A stretch of DNA of 61,791 nt from CAZLFQ01 sp964558975 (GTDB lineage Bacteria; Pseudomonadota; Alphaproteobacteria; Rickettsiales; Midichloriaceae), in contig CAZLFQ010000004.1 of NCBI GenBank assembly GCA_964558975.1, positions 1 through 61,791 on the forward strand, given 5' to 3'. Position 1 is the first letter of the stretch. The number at the start of each line of letters is the position of its first letter. Below the pieces are notes generated by a model that saw only the letters and a list, made by a program, of their open reading frames with translations, had not been told where the DNA came from and made no database searches. Below are positions 42,730-52,442 of this stretch, piece after piece. The position numbers and the translations under genes were made by a program.

Positions 42730-45063
42730 ATGAAGCTCTTAATAGTAGAATCACCATCAAAAGCTAAAACAATTAATACTTATCTAGGTAAGGATTTTAA
42801 AGTTATTTCATCATTCGGGCACGTACGAGGATTGCCCTCCGCTGAAGGCTCTGTAAAGCCTGATGAAAACTTTACAATGTCTTACGAGATACTAGACAAA
42901 TCAAGCAAGCACGTTGCTGAAATAGTCAAGTCTAGCAAACAGGCTGATGAGATATATTTAGCAACCGATCCTGATCGTGAGGGAGAAGCTATTTCTTGGC
43001 ATATCATTGAGATCTTAAAGGCTAAAAAAGCGATTCCAAAAGGAATACCTGTAAGAAGAGTTGTATTCAATGAAATCACAAAAAGTGCAGTTACTGATGC
43101 AGTAAATAATCCAAGAGATATTGATGAAAATTTAGTACAAGCTCAACAAACCCGACAAGCGCTAGATTATCTTGTTGGCTTTACATTATCCCCAGTACTG
43201 TGGAGAAAATTGCCAGGAAGCAGATCGGCAGGGCGCGTTCAATCAGTTGCATTGAAAGTTATATGTGAAAGAGAAAACGAAATTGAAAAATTTATTTCTC
43301 AAGAATACTGGAGTATAGCAGGAATATTTGAAAATTCAGAAGCGACAAAGTTCAAAGGAATGCTAACCCACTTCAATAGCAAGAAGTTAGATAAATTCGA
43401 CCTAAAAGATGAAAAAATATCTCACTCTGCAGTTGCAGAAATTAAGAAGCATAAATACCATGTTGAAAAAATTGAGAAAAAGCAAATGCGCCGCTTTCCT
43501 CAACCACCGTTCACAACTTCTACTATGCTTCAAGAAGCAGCACGAAAATTAGGATATTCTGCAAGCAGAACTTCAAAGCTCGCACAAAACCTATATGAGG
43601 GTATTGATATTGGCGGTACAACAACAGGTCTTATAACCTATATGCGTACTGATAGTGTCAACGTATCAAAAGAAGCTTTGTCAGAAACAAGAAAATTTAT
43701 TGATAAAAAATTCGGTGATAAATATCTTCCAAATGCGCCACGCGAATATAAAACCAAAACTAAAAATGCACAAGAAGCACATGAGGCCATTAGACCAACT
43801 GATGTAACACTTTCGCCAGAGCAAATAGAGAAATATTTAAATCCTGATCAATTCAAATTATACGATTTAATCTGGAAAAGAATGGTTGCAAGCCAAATGG
43901 AAAATGCATTGATAGATATAGTGTCTGCTGATCTGTGCAATCCTGATAAATCCATAACCTTCAGATCAACCGGCTCAACCCTTGTATTCGATGGTTATTT
44001 TGCCGTTTATAAAGAAGACGAAGATGATACTGAAGACGAGGAAAATCAAGCTCTCCCTAAATTGACCGAACAAGAAAAGCTTAAGCTTGATAAACTTGAT
44101 CCCAAGCAGCATTTCACACAACCTCCTCCGAGATATACCGAAGCAAGCCTTGTAAAAAAAATGGAAGAGCTTGGTATTGGCAGGCCATCAACTTATCCAA
44201 GTATAATTTCTATTTTGCAAGAAAGAGAATATGTAAAATTGGATAAAAAAAGATTCTTCCCTGAATCAAAAGGTCGTCTTGTAATTGCATTCTTGTCAAA
44301 ATTCTTTTCAAAATATGTCGAGTATGATTTCACTGCTCGCCTTGAAAATGAACTTGATGAAATTGCGAATGCAGAAATAAATTGGAACAAAGTTTTAGGA
44401 GAATTTTGGAAGCCATTCAAGGAAACTACTGACGAAGTCTTAAAAATTAAAAACTCAGATATTATTCAAGCGATTGAAACAGACCTAGGAGATCTTTTAT
44501 TTGCTGATCATGATAAAAATTGCCCCACCTGCAAAACAGGAACGCTAGGCTTAAAGACAGGTAAATTTGGAGCATTCATAGGATGCTCTAACTACCCAGA
44601 ATGTAAGTATGTGAAACAATTTGGCCAATCTACTGGTGATGATTCTGGCGATGAAAATCAACAGACACAATTTCCAAAAACCCTTGGAAATAATTCTGAA
44701 GGTATAGAAATTTCAATCAGAAAAGGGCCGTATGGAATTTATTTACAATCTGGCGATGGAAAGGAAGCCAAAAGAGTCAGCTTACCGAAAGGTAAATCAC
44801 CTGATTTAATCGACTTGGATTATGCCAAAGGGCTACTCACACTTCCAAAAGTAATTGGTGATCACCCAGAGACTGGGGAACCAATCAAAGTTGGAATCGG
44901 AAGGTTTGGCCCTTACTTACATTACCAAGGCGCGTTTAGATCATTAAAAGAAGACGATCCGGTGACTATTGAATTACATAGAGCTGTTGAGATATTAGCG
45001 ATGCCAATTCAGAAAAAAAGCTTTGCCCGCAAGTCGTTTTCAAAAACTAAGAAGAAAAAATAA
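42730..45063 (+). CDS. topA: DNA topoisomerase I
   Basis: TopA relaxes negative supercoils through a covalent phosphotyrosine. The 777 residues have the TOPRIM domain (start LLIVESPSKAKTI, acidic triad in ATDPDREGEA), the core with catalytic Tyr304 in GLITYMRTDSV, and a C-terminal zinc-ribbon from Cys598 (CPTCKTG, then CSNYPECKY), followed by TopA C-terminal repeats and a Lys-rich tail. Its stop overlaps the next gene at TAATG. Confidence 0.97.
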   Translation: MKLLIVESPSKAKTINTYLGKDFKVISSFGHVRGLPSAEGSVKPDENFTMSYEILDKSSKHVAEIVKSSKQADEIYLATDPDREGEAISWHIIEILKAKKAIPKGIPVRRVVFNEITKSAVTDAVNNPRDIDENLVQAQQTRQALDYLVGFTLSPVLWRKLPGSRSAGRVQSVALKVICERENEIEKFISQEYWSIAGIFENSEATKFKGMLTHFNSKKLDKFDLKDEKISHSAVAEIKKHKYHVEKIEKKQMRRFPQPPFTTSTMLQEAARKLGYSASRTSKLAQNLYEGIDIGGTTTGLITYMRTDSVNVSKEALSETRKFIDKKFGDKYLPNAPREYKTKTKNAQEAHEAIRPTDVTLSPEQIEKYLNPDQFKLYDLIWKRMVASQMENALIDIVSADLCNPDKSITFRSTGSTLVFDGYFAVYKEDEDDTEDEENQALPKLTEQEKLKLDKLDPKQHFTQPPPRYTEASLVKKMEELGIGRPSTYPSIISILQEREYVKLDKKRFFPESKGRLVIAFLSKFFSKYVEYDFTARLENELDEIANAEINWNKVLGEFWKPFKETTDEVLKIKNSDIIQAIETDLGDLLFADHDKNCPTCKTGTLGLKTGKFGAFIGCSNYPECKYVKQFGQSTGDDSGDENQQTQFPKTLGNNSEGIEISIRKGPYGIYLQSGDGKEAKRVSLPKGKSPDLIDLDYAKGLLTLPKVIGDHPETGEPIKVGIGRFGPYLHYQGAFRSLKEDDPVTIELHRAVEILAMPIQKKSFARKSFSKTKKKK

Positions 45064-45575
45064 TGGCAATAATTTTACCTTATAAAGGAAAGATACCTAA
45101 AATTGACCCCACCGCTTTTATAGCGGAAAATGCAATTATTATTGGTGATGTTGAGATTGGAGCGAATGCCAGTATCTGGTTTGGCTGTGTTGTAAGGGCT
45201 GATGTAAATTACGTCAAAATCGGCGAAGGTACTAACATTCAGGACGGCACTATTATTCACGTGCACAGAAAAAACGGACCAACAATTATTGGCAAAGGTG
45301 TGACAGTAGGCCATATGGCACTACTTCACGCATGCACTTTGCAAGACTATAGTTTTGTAGGAATGGGAGCCAAAATAATCGACTATACAACAATACAAAC
45401 AAATGCAATGGTAGCCGCAGGCGCTGTACTTGCCCCGAATAAAGTCGTTAAGTCAGGAGAACTATGGGCAGGAATTCCAGCAAAACTAATGCGCCAAATG
45501 ACTCAAGAGGAAATCGATTACATTAAAATTTCTGAAAGTAATTACATCAAGCTTGCTCAGGAATACAAATCATAA
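45063..45575 (+). CDS. Gamma-class carbonic anhydrase-like protein
   Basis: The 170-residue left-handed beta-helix protein shows the hexapeptide repeats and the zinc-type histidines of the YrdA/gamma-CA family (IHVHRKNG, then GHMALLHACTL). Its ATG overlaps the topA stop. Alphaproteobacterial gamma-CA relatives are the source of the mitochondrial complex I gamma-CA subunits; here it lies directly before nuoJKLMN, which may not be coincidence. Enzyme activity is unproven. Confidence 0.88.
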   Translation: MAIILPYKGKIPKIDPTAFIAENAIIIGDVEIGANASIWFGCVVRADVNYVKIGEGTNIQDGTIIHVHRKNGPTIIGKGVTVGHMALLHACTLQDYSFVGMGAKIIDYTTIQTNAMVAAGAVLAPNKVVKSGELWAGIPAKLMRQMTQEEIDYIKISESNYIKLAQEYKS

Positions 45576-45671
45576 AATTTTATTAGTATGATCTTCACTA
45601 TATCCCATAATTTGCTTGCATAATCCTCAATTGCACTTTAAAAATTGTTATAGTTTATTTGTTTTCATCGC

Positions 45672-46289
45672 ATGATAGATTTTATTTTTTACAGCTTTGC
45701 TTTTTTCACAGTGTTGGCAAGTGTCATGGTCATTTCTTTAAAGAATCCGGTACATGCTGTTTTATTTCTTATATTCGCGTTCTTTAACGCAGCAGGACTC
45801 TTCATTTTATTAGGAGCTGAATTTATAGCAATGACCCTTATTATAGTTTACGTAGGGGCAGTCGCTGTATTATTTTTATTTGTAGTAATGATGCTAAATA
45901 TTAATATAGCGGAAGTTCGCCAAGGTTTTTTAAAATACCTACCTCTTGGGATTGGACTAGGACTATTGATTTTCATTCAAATTTATTATGCTTTAAGCAT
46001 CTCTGAAGAAGCATTCCCAGAAACGGTTCTTCCTGCAGCTTCTTCAAATAATATCGGCGATGGCTTAACTAATACTGAAGCGCTTGGTAGATTGATATAC
46101 ACAAAGTATTTTTTAATTTTCCAAGGTGCTGGGGTCATTCTTTTAATAGCAATGATTGGTGCAATTGTCTTGACTCTGACCCATTCTAAAAATGTACGCA
46201 GGCAGGATATAAATAAACAAATATCTAGAACTAGAGAGCAATCTGTAATGTTAGTTGACGTTAAAACTGGTGAAGGAGTTAACATATGA
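45672..46289 (+). CDS. nuoJ: NADH-quinone oxidoreductase subunit J
   Basis: NuoJ is a five-helix subunit of the membrane arm of complex I. The 205 residues start FIFYSFAFFTVLASVMVISLKNPVHAVL and carry EFIAMTLIIVYVGAVAVLFLFVVMML, the pi-bulge helix typical of the family. It is the first gene of a nuoJKLMN run; the hydrophilic-arm genes are not in the window. Confidence 0.95.
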   Translation: MIDFIFYSFAFFTVLASVMVISLKNPVHAVLFLIFAFFNAAGLFILLGAEFIAMTLIIVYVGAVAVLFLFVVMMLNINIAEVRQGFLKYLPLGIGLGLLIFIQIYYALSISEEAFPETVLPAASSNNIGDGLTNTEALGRLIYTKYFLIFQGAGVILLIAMIGAIVLTLTHSKNVRRQDINKQISRTREQSVMLVDVKTGEGVNI

Positions 46290-46609
46290 TTCCAATAATT
46301 GGCAGCATAACTCTTATGCATTATCTAACCTTAGGTACAATTTTATTTACACTTGGTGTTTGCGGAATTTTCATAAACCGAAAAAACGTCATTACAATTT
46401 TGATGTCAGTTGAGCTTATGTTATTAGCCGTAAATATTAATTTTGTAGCTTGCTCAGCACATTTAAATGATCTGAGTGGTCAGATCTTCACTCTTATGAT
46501 TCTAACAGTTGCTGCTGCAGAAGCAGCAATAGGATTAGCTATATTGGTCATATATTACCGCAATTGTGGCACTATAGCTGTTGAAGATATAAGCGATATG
46601 AGGGGTTAA
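46286..46609 (+). CDS. nuoK: NADH-quinone oxidoreductase subunit K
   Basis: NuoK is a three-helix membrane-arm subunit with proton-path glutamates. The 107 residues show VELMLLAVNINFV and AAAEAAIGLAILVIYYR, with the conserved Glu in each. The start overlaps the nuoJ stop by four bases (ATGA). Confidence 0.96.
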   Translation: MIPIIGSITLMHYLTLGTILFTLGVCGIFINRKNVITILMSVELMLLAVNINFVACSAHLNDLSGQIFTLMILTVAAAEAAIGLAILVIYYRNCGTIAVEDISDMRG

Positions 46610-46610
46610 A

Positions 46611-48554
46611 ATGATAGATTATATTGCGCTAGCACTTATTATATTCCCTCTATTTGGTGCATTCATCGTTGGATTAAACACAAATAAAATATCAGACAAA
46701 CTATCTCAATTCATTACTTGTTTGTTCGTCTGTATTTCAGCAGCATGCTCCGTTTATATTTTTCGCTACTTAGTGTTTGAAGGTGAAGATACTATTCATA
46801 TTCAACTATTCAGGTGGCTTTCCACAGGAAGTTTTATAGCTTATTGGTCAATTTATATAGATGTACTAACTGCAGTGATGTTAATCGTAGTTACTGGAGT
46901 TTCTTCACTGGTACACATTTACTCGGTTGGCTACATGTCGCACGATGAGCATAAGCCACGCTTCATGTGTTACCTATCTCTGTTTACATTTTGCATGATC
47001 ATGCTCGTTACAGCAGACAACTTCGCACAATTATTTTTTGGATGGGAAGGCGTAGGAACTTGCTCTTATCTTTTAATTGGTTTTTGGTTTAAAAAAGATA
47101 CTGCTTCTGCTGCTGCGATAAAGGCATTTCTAGTAAATCGTGTCGGTGACTTTGGTTTTGCACTTGGAATTTTTCTTATCTTCTTATCATGCAATAGCAT
47201 TGAGTATTCCGTAGTGTTTAACAATGCCCATGTAATGGCTGCAAAAAATATTTCTATGTTTGGCTATGAAGTAAGTTTAATAACTGTTGTATGCTTATTG
47301 CTATTTATTGGTGCTATGGGCAAATCTGCTCAGATCGGCCTTCACACTTGGCTACCTGATGCAATGGAAGGCCCAACTCCTGTTTCCGCATTAATCCACG
47401 CAGCGACCATGGTGACAGCTGGTGTTTTCATGGTTGCACGCTGCTCCCCGTTATTTGAATATTCTGAAACAGCCTTAAGTGTTGTTACGATAGTTGGGGC
47501 TATCACATGTTTATTTGCAGCCAGCGTTGCACTCGTTCAAAATGATATTAAAAGAATTATTGCTTATTCAACCTGTAGTCAGCTTGGCTATATGTTCTTT
47601 GCTTGTGGAGTATCAGCATACTCTGCTGGAATTTTCCATCTTATGACTCACGGCTTTTTTAAAGCTCTACTTTTCTTAGGTGCAGGAAGTGTTATTCATG
47701 CAATGAGTGATGAACAAGACATTAGAAAAATGGGTGGGATTTGGAAACTTATACCATTCACTTACATCATGATGTGGATTGGCTCCCTTGCGCTTGCAGG
47801 GATCTTCCCATTCGCTGGATATTACTCAAAAGATATAGTTCTTGAAGCTGCCTATGCATCAGGTAAAACAACTGGAATGTGTGCTTATTGGATGGGAATT
47901 ATAGCAGCAGTATTTACTGCTTTTTATTCTTGGCGACTTATTATACTTGCATTCCATGGCAAACCAAGAGCTTCTAAAGATACTATGGAGCATGTTCATG
48001 AATCTCCATTCAGCATGACAATCCCTCTTTTATTGCTTTCTGTTGGCGCACTGTTTGCAGGTTATTTGGGCGCAGAATATTTTGGTATGGTCGCAAGTGT
48101 TGATGAATTTTGGGGCGATGCAATATTTGTACTCGATACAAATAATTCATTGGAACACGTCCATCACTTACCAATGTGGGTAGCAAAACTTCCTTTAGCA
48201 GCTGGCGTATTTGGAATATTATCTGCATACATATTATATATGTGGGCTCCAACCATTCCAGCTAAGATTATGAATAGAACTAAAACAATTTATTCATTCT
48301 TACTAAACAAATGGTATTTTGATGAACTATATGAATCTATGTTCGTTCGCCCTAGCAAGAAGCTAGGCAGATTCTTATGGAAAAACACTGATTCGGTCAT
48401 CATTGATGGAATGCCGAATGGCGCAGCAACCTTGTCTTATACATTCGCTCGCGTTACAAGCTTCATGCAAACAGGCTTCATCTATCACTATGCATTCACC
48501 ATGCTACTTGGGCTACTATGCATGCTGACATGGATATTATTTATTATGGTATAG
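46611..48554 (+). CDS. nuoL: NADH-quinone oxidoreductase subunit L
   Basis: NuoL is the distal antiporter-like proton pump of complex I. The 647 residues include GWEGVGTCSYLLIGFW (Glu of the proton path), the broken-helix region LHTWLPDAMEGPTPVSALIHAATMV and the long lateral helix at the C-terminus. It follows nuoK by one base. Confidence 0.97.
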   Translation: MIDYIALALIIFPLFGAFIVGLNTNKISDKLSQFITCLFVCISAACSVYIFRYLVFEGEDTIHIQLFRWLSTGSFIAYWSIYIDVLTAVMLIVVTGVSSLVHIYSVGYMSHDEHKPRFMCYLSLFTFCMIMLVTADNFAQLFFGWEGVGTCSYLLIGFWFKKDTASAAAIKAFLVNRVGDFGFALGIFLIFLSCNSIEYSVVFNNAHVMAAKNISMFGYEVSLITVVCLLLFIGAMGKSAQIGLHTWLPDAMEGPTPVSALIHAATMVTAGVFMVARCSPLFEYSETALSVVTIVGAITCLFAASVALVQNDIKRIIAYSTCSQLGYMFFACGVSAYSAGIFHLMTHGFFKALLFLGAGSVIHAMSDEQDIRKMGGIWKLIPFTYIMMWIGSLALAGIFPFAGYYSKDIVLEAAYASGKTTGMCAYWMGIIAAVFTAFYSWRLIILAFHGKPRASKDTMEHVHESPFSMTIPLLLLSVGALFAGYLGAEYFGMVASVDEFWGDAIFVLDTNNSLEHVHHLPMWVAKLPLAAGVFGILSAYILYMWAPTIPAKIMNRTKTIYSFLLNKWYFDELYESMFVRPSKKLGRFLWKNTDSVIIDGMPNGAATLSYTFARVTSFMQTGFIYHYAFTMLLGLLCMLTWILFIMV

Positions 48555-48557
48555 TTT

Positions 48558-50135
48558 ATGGAAAATTTTCCTATTTTAAGCTGGCTCATTTTCCTTCCTA
48601 CAATTGGCGCAGGAATCTTGTATATCGTGAGTATTAATGTAAAACATCATGCAGATAAAATTGCAAAAATTATAGCTATTGCAACATCAATGCTTACATT
48701 CTTTCTATCCCTTATTCTATGGGCGACTTTTAACCCAAATACTGAAAAAGCTCAGTTTGTGGAGAAAAGAGCATGGATGCAAAATTTCGACATTTTTTAT
48801 TATGTAGGTATAGACGGATTATCAATCTTATTCGTAATACTAACAACTTTCTTAATACCGATCTGTATAATTTCTAGCTGGCGTTCAATAAAAACACGAG
48901 TTCGCGAATACATGATGGCTTTTTTGTTAATGGAAACAATGATACTCGGCGTATTTTGCGCAATGGATTTCTTGTTATTCTACATATTCTTTGAAGCTGT
49001 ACTTATCCCAATGTATCTAATCATTGGTATTTGGGGTGGAAAGGATAGAGTTTACGCAGCATATAAATTTTTCTTATACACTCTTGCGGGATCGCTACTT
49101 TTATTAATCGCAATACTCTATGTATACTTTACTGCAGGCACTACAGATATGCTTGAACTAAAAGTTCTCATGCCTGAATTCGAACTTGAAGTGCAAAAGT
49201 GGTTATGGCTAGCAATGTTTGCTTCTTTCGCAGTAAAAGTTCCGATGTGGCCAGTCCATACATGGTTGCCAGATGCTCACGTACAAGCTCCAACAGCGGG
49301 ATCTGTGATATTAGCAGGTGTGCTATTAAAACTTGGCGGATATGGATTCTTAAGATTTTCACTACCAATGCTGCCGCATGCATCTCACTATTACGCAGAC
49401 TTCGTTTTTTTCTTAAGTATTGTTGCAGTCATTTACACTTCCCTAGTCGCATTAATGCAAGATGATATTAAAAAACTTATCGCTTATTCCTCAATAGCTC
49501 ACATGGGCTTTGTAACAGGCGGATTATTTGCATTCAATCAACAAGGAATTGAAGGTGCAATTTTCCAAATGATAAGTCATGGATTAGTATCAGCAGCCTT
49601 ATTCCTATGTGTAGGAGTTTTATATGACAGAATGCATACTAAAGAAATTGCCTTCTTTAGTGGCTTAACAACTAAAATGCCAAAATATGCTATGCATTTT
49701 ATGGTGTTTATGCTGGCTTCTGTTGGGCTTCCAGCAACAAGTGGTTTTGTTGGGGAATTTATGGTACTTGCAGGTGTGTTCAAGTTCAACGCTATATATT
49801 GCGCACTCATGGCAACTGGTATGGTATTAAGCGCTGCTTATATGCTTTGGTTATATGCAAGAGTTATGTTTGGAGAAGTTAAGAACTCAAAACTTAATAA
49901 CATCTCTGACTTAAATATTGTAGAGAAAATTTCATTTTGGCCAATTACAGTGTGCGTAATCATAATTGGTGTTTATCCAAGTATATTGCTTGATGATTTA
50001 CACATTTCAGCAAATGACTTGGAAACTCACATTGCACTAAAAACTGACACACCTGAAAAAACAGGAACAGGCAGTAAAAAAATTACACAAGCAGAGTTAA
50101 ACGAAATTTCAGTTCAGGAACAACAATATGATTGA
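48558..50135 (+). CDS. nuoM: NADH-quinone oxidoreductase subunit M
   Basis: NuoM is the middle antiporter-like pump. The 525 residues show FEAVLIPMYLIIGIWGG (proton-path Glu), the PVHTWLPDAHVQAPTAGSVILA broken helix and the lysine region DDIKKLIAYSSIAHMGF. A polar C-terminal tail of about 40 residues (480-525) overlaps the nuoN start by eight bases. Confidence 0.97.
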   Translation: MENFPILSWLIFLPTIGAGILYIVSINVKHHADKIAKIIAIATSMLTFFLSLILWATFNPNTEKAQFVEKRAWMQNFDIFYYVGIDGLSILFVILTTFLIPICIISSWRSIKTRVREYMMAFLLMETMILGVFCAMDFLLFYIFFEAVLIPMYLIIGIWGGKDRVYAAYKFFLYTLAGSLLLLIAILYVYFTAGTTDMLELKVLMPEFELEVQKWLWLAMFASFAVKVPMWPVHTWLPDAHVQAPTAGSVILAGVLLKLGGYGFLRFSLPMLPHASHYYADFVFFLSIVAVIYTSLVALMQDDIKKLIAYSSIAHMGFVTGGLFAFNQQGIEGAIFQMISHGLVSAALFLCVGVLYDRMHTKEIAFFSGLTTKMPKYAMHFMVFMLASVGLPATSGFVGEFMVLAGVFKFNAIYCALMATGMVLSAAYMLWLYARVMFGEVKNSKLNNISDLNIVEKISFWPITVCVIIIGVYPSILLDDLHISANDLETHIALKTDTPEKTGTGSKKITQAELNEISVQEQQYD

Positions 50136-51591
50136 GACAATTATCAGTGATTTAATGATGCTTCTACCAGAAATCATTCTTCTGATTGGAGCTATGCTAC
50201 TTCTCATCTGGGGAGCTTTTGCAAGGAAAGAATCTGTCAACTACAACTGTTCTATCATGCTTACTTCTCTGGGAATCATTATTGTAAGCATCTTTGCCTT
50301 GGCATCATCACAGTTCAACGGAAAATTTTTTGATGGGATGTTAATAAGCAATACATTTACTCACTATAGCCAATTCCTAATAATACTATCATCTTTAGCA
50401 ATTATACTGATGATGTGGCCTTCAAAAGATATGCCTGCATCTCCTTTTGAACTTCATGTTCTTATATTAATTTCTACTGCTGGCATGATGTTAATGGTTT
50501 CATCTAATACTTTGTTATCTCTTTTCATAAGTATGGAAATGATGAGCTTACCAATATACATAATGGCTGCTTCAGAAAGAGATAACTATCTTTCTAGTGA
50601 AGCTGGAATGAAATATTTTGTCTTAGGATCGCTTTCTACAGGATTATATTTGTTTGGATCTTCTCTAGTTTATGGCTTTACAGGCTCACTTAATTTTATT
50701 GAAATTGACCAGTTTTTTACAAGTATGAATGATGGTGTTTCATCAATTCCACTAGGCTTTTTAGTGGGAATGATTTTCATTATTGTTGCATTCTGCTTTA
50801 AAATTTCTGCAGTCCCTTTCCACATGTGGACACCCGATGTTTACCAAGGCTCTCCAACAATAATTACTGCATTTATGTCATCTGCGCCAAAAATTGCAGG
50901 GATAACATTGTTTTTAAGAATGCTACTTGAGCCTTTTTACAGCTTATCTGACCAGTGGCAGCAGATAATTGTGTTTGTATCAATCGCCTCTATGTTTGTT
51001 GGAAGTTTAGGCGCAATCATGCAAAAAAACTTTAAACGACTATTGGCTTACAGCTCAATTGGGCACATTGGCTTTGCACTTGTTGGACTTGCCTCATCAG
51101 AAGATAAAGGTTTAGTTGGGGTCATGCTTTACATGACAATCTATCTGACTATGACGCTAGCTGCTTTCTCTTGCTTGCTGATGGTTAGAAGAGATGGTAA
51201 AGGCCTTGAGATGATTTCAGACTTAGCAGGACTTTCTAGATCTAATCCCAAACTTGCACTTATGATTGCAATCATTATGCTTTCAATGGCTGGCATTCCA
51301 CCGCTCGCTGGTTTCTTTGCTAAATTTTATGTATTACTTCCTGCTGTTCAAAAAGGAATGTATAGCTTGGCGATTTCCGCAATTCTAGCAAGTTTAATAG
51401 CTGCTTATTATTACTTAAAAATTGTTAAGGTTATGTACTTTGACGAAGTATATGAAAAGAATGACTACGTTTCAGCATTTACACTTTCTGGAGTAGCTTT
51501 TATTGGAGCGGCATTCAACGTGTTATTTATTATCTCTCCCACACCTTTTGTAAATATAGCTACAAAGGCTGTTGAAGTGTTATTTGGTTAG
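50128..51591 (+). CDS. nuoN: NADH-quinone oxidoreductase subunit N
   Basis: NuoN is the third antiporter-like pump. The 487 residues show SMEMMSLPIYIMAA, the FHMWTPDVYQGSPTIITAFMS broken helix and KNFKRLLAYSSIGHIGFAL. It is the last gene of nuoJKLMN; a strong hairpin follows at 51616-51652. Confidence 0.97.
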   Translation: MIETIISDLMMLLPEIILLIGAMLLLIWGAFARKESVNYNCSIMLTSLGIIIVSIFALASSQFNGKFFDGMLISNTFTHYSQFLIILSSLAIILMMWPSKDMPASPFELHVLILISTAGMMLMVSSNTLLSLFISMEMMSLPIYIMAASERDNYLSSEAGMKYFVLGSLSTGLYLFGSSLVYGFTGSLNFIEIDQFFTSMNDGVSSIPLGFLVGMIFIIVAFCFKISAVPFHMWTPDVYQGSPTIITAFMSSAPKIAGITLFLRMLLEPFYSLSDQWQQIIVFVSIASMFVGSLGAIMQKNFKRLLAYSSIGHIGFALVGLASSEDKGLVGVMLYMTIYLTMTLAAFSCLLMVRRDGKGLEMISDLAGLSRSNPKLALMIAIIMLSMAGIPPLAGFFAKFYVLLPAVQKGMYSLAISAILASLIAAYYYLKIVKVMYFDEVYEKNDYVSAFTLSGVAFIGAAFNVLFIISPTPFVNIATKAVEVLFG

Positions 51592-51615
51592 CTTTTGTAA
51601 TCGAATAACTACCCT

Positions 51616-51652
51616 AAAAAAATAATACCGTGAATAAGGTCACGGTATTATT
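51616..51652. terminator. Rho-independent terminator (phasin-like gene; possibly also nuoN)
   Basis: AATAATACCGTGA (51621-51633) and TCACGGTATTATT (51640-51652) form a perfect 13-bp stem with a 6-base loop. The A-run at 51616-51622 becomes a T-run on the minus strand, so it is a strong terminator for the gene at 51690-52295. For nuoN the following sequence has only a weak T-run. Confidence 0.88.
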
Positions 51653-51689
51653 AAAATAGCAGATAGAAAAACTTCAAAGATAGATTATT

Positions 51690-52295
51690 CTAAAAATTAT
51701 ATGCAGCTTTAGCATATTTTGACCAAGCTTTCCAGCACCTTTCTTGCCAGTTAAATGCTTGTCTAACAAGTGGCTGACCAAGTCTTTCTTGACAGTCTAA
51801 ACCTGCTTGTGCTGCATCAGCATATGCATCTGCTGTCATTTTTTGTGTTGCACTTGTACAATTCTCTAGCCAACTTGTACACTGATCATAAGTCCTGCAG
51901 TTAAATGCGTTTTGGAACATTTGGTTATATTGTCCATATGCTTTATTTGCAGAAGCAGAACATTCATTAGCATAGTTGTAATACTGATTTTGCCCTTCTG
52001 TACATTTTTGCATATAAGCTTGAGTGTATTCTGTGCATGCATCCGAACATGTTGTTGTATACTGATTCCAAGCACTCATCCAACCAGATACATTTTTATT
52101 ACCTTGATTAAATGTTTGGCTCCACTTTTCTGAATTTCCATTGTGAGCAAGCATATCAGTCCACGCTTTATTCCAAGCCTCAGTACCTTTTCTCATCTCA
52201 TTGAAATCCCAAACATTTGATCCATATTGAGGCTGGCCACCCTGTGGTTTAGCACCGCCTTGTTGAGTTGTGTTCTTTTTGCTCTGTTGCTGCAT
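51690..52295 (-). CDS. Phasin-like protein, Cys- and Trp-rich
   Basis: From ATG 52295 the product has 201 residues: a Gln/Gly-rich N-terminus, then a helical body ending in AWSKYAKAAYNF. The region QCTSWLENCTSATQKMTADAYADAAQ resembles phasin_2-type granule-coating proteins, where LQ-T and A-rich helices wrap polyhydroxyalkanoate. Unusually it has nine cysteines and about ten tryptophans. An open frame reaches to 52331, but GAAGG precedes the 52295 ATG. It may coat storage granules; no phaC is in the window. The assignment is tentative. Confidence 0.55.
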   Translation of the reverse strand: MQQQSKKNTTQQGGAKPQGGQPQYGSNVWDFNEMRKGTEAWNKAWTDMLAHNGNSEKWSQTFNQGNKNVSGWMSAWNQYTTTCSDACTEYTQAYMQKCTEGQNQYYNYANECSASANKAYGQYNQMFQNAFNCRTYDQCTSWLENCTSATQKMTADAYADAAQAGLDCQERLGQPLVRQAFNWQERCWKAWSKYAKAAYNF

Positions 52296-52385
52296 TTTTA
52301 AGTAACCTTCTAATATATTGATAATCAACAAATCCTAAGCAATCCTAACTTGATTTTGCCATTAATATCAAGCGTTTTCTCTCGA

Positions 52386-52414
52386 TTGCAAAATTAAGTA
52401 ATAATGACTATAAT
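52386..52414 (+). promoter_or_regulatory. glmS promoter
   Basis: TTGCAA (52386-52391) and TATAAT (52409-52414) are 17 bases apart, a strong sigma70 match. Transcription would begin near 52421, downstream of the first in-frame ATG (52404), which supports the start at 52443. Confidence 0.7.
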
Positions 52415-52442
52415 GACATCTTTAAAACCTAGAGTTATATAT

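Noticed and set aside
52404..52442. 13-codon N-terminal extension of GlmS
   Set aside because: The nucleophile Cys must follow the initiator Met (MCGIVG at 52443), and the upstream ATG lies before the -10 of the promoter.
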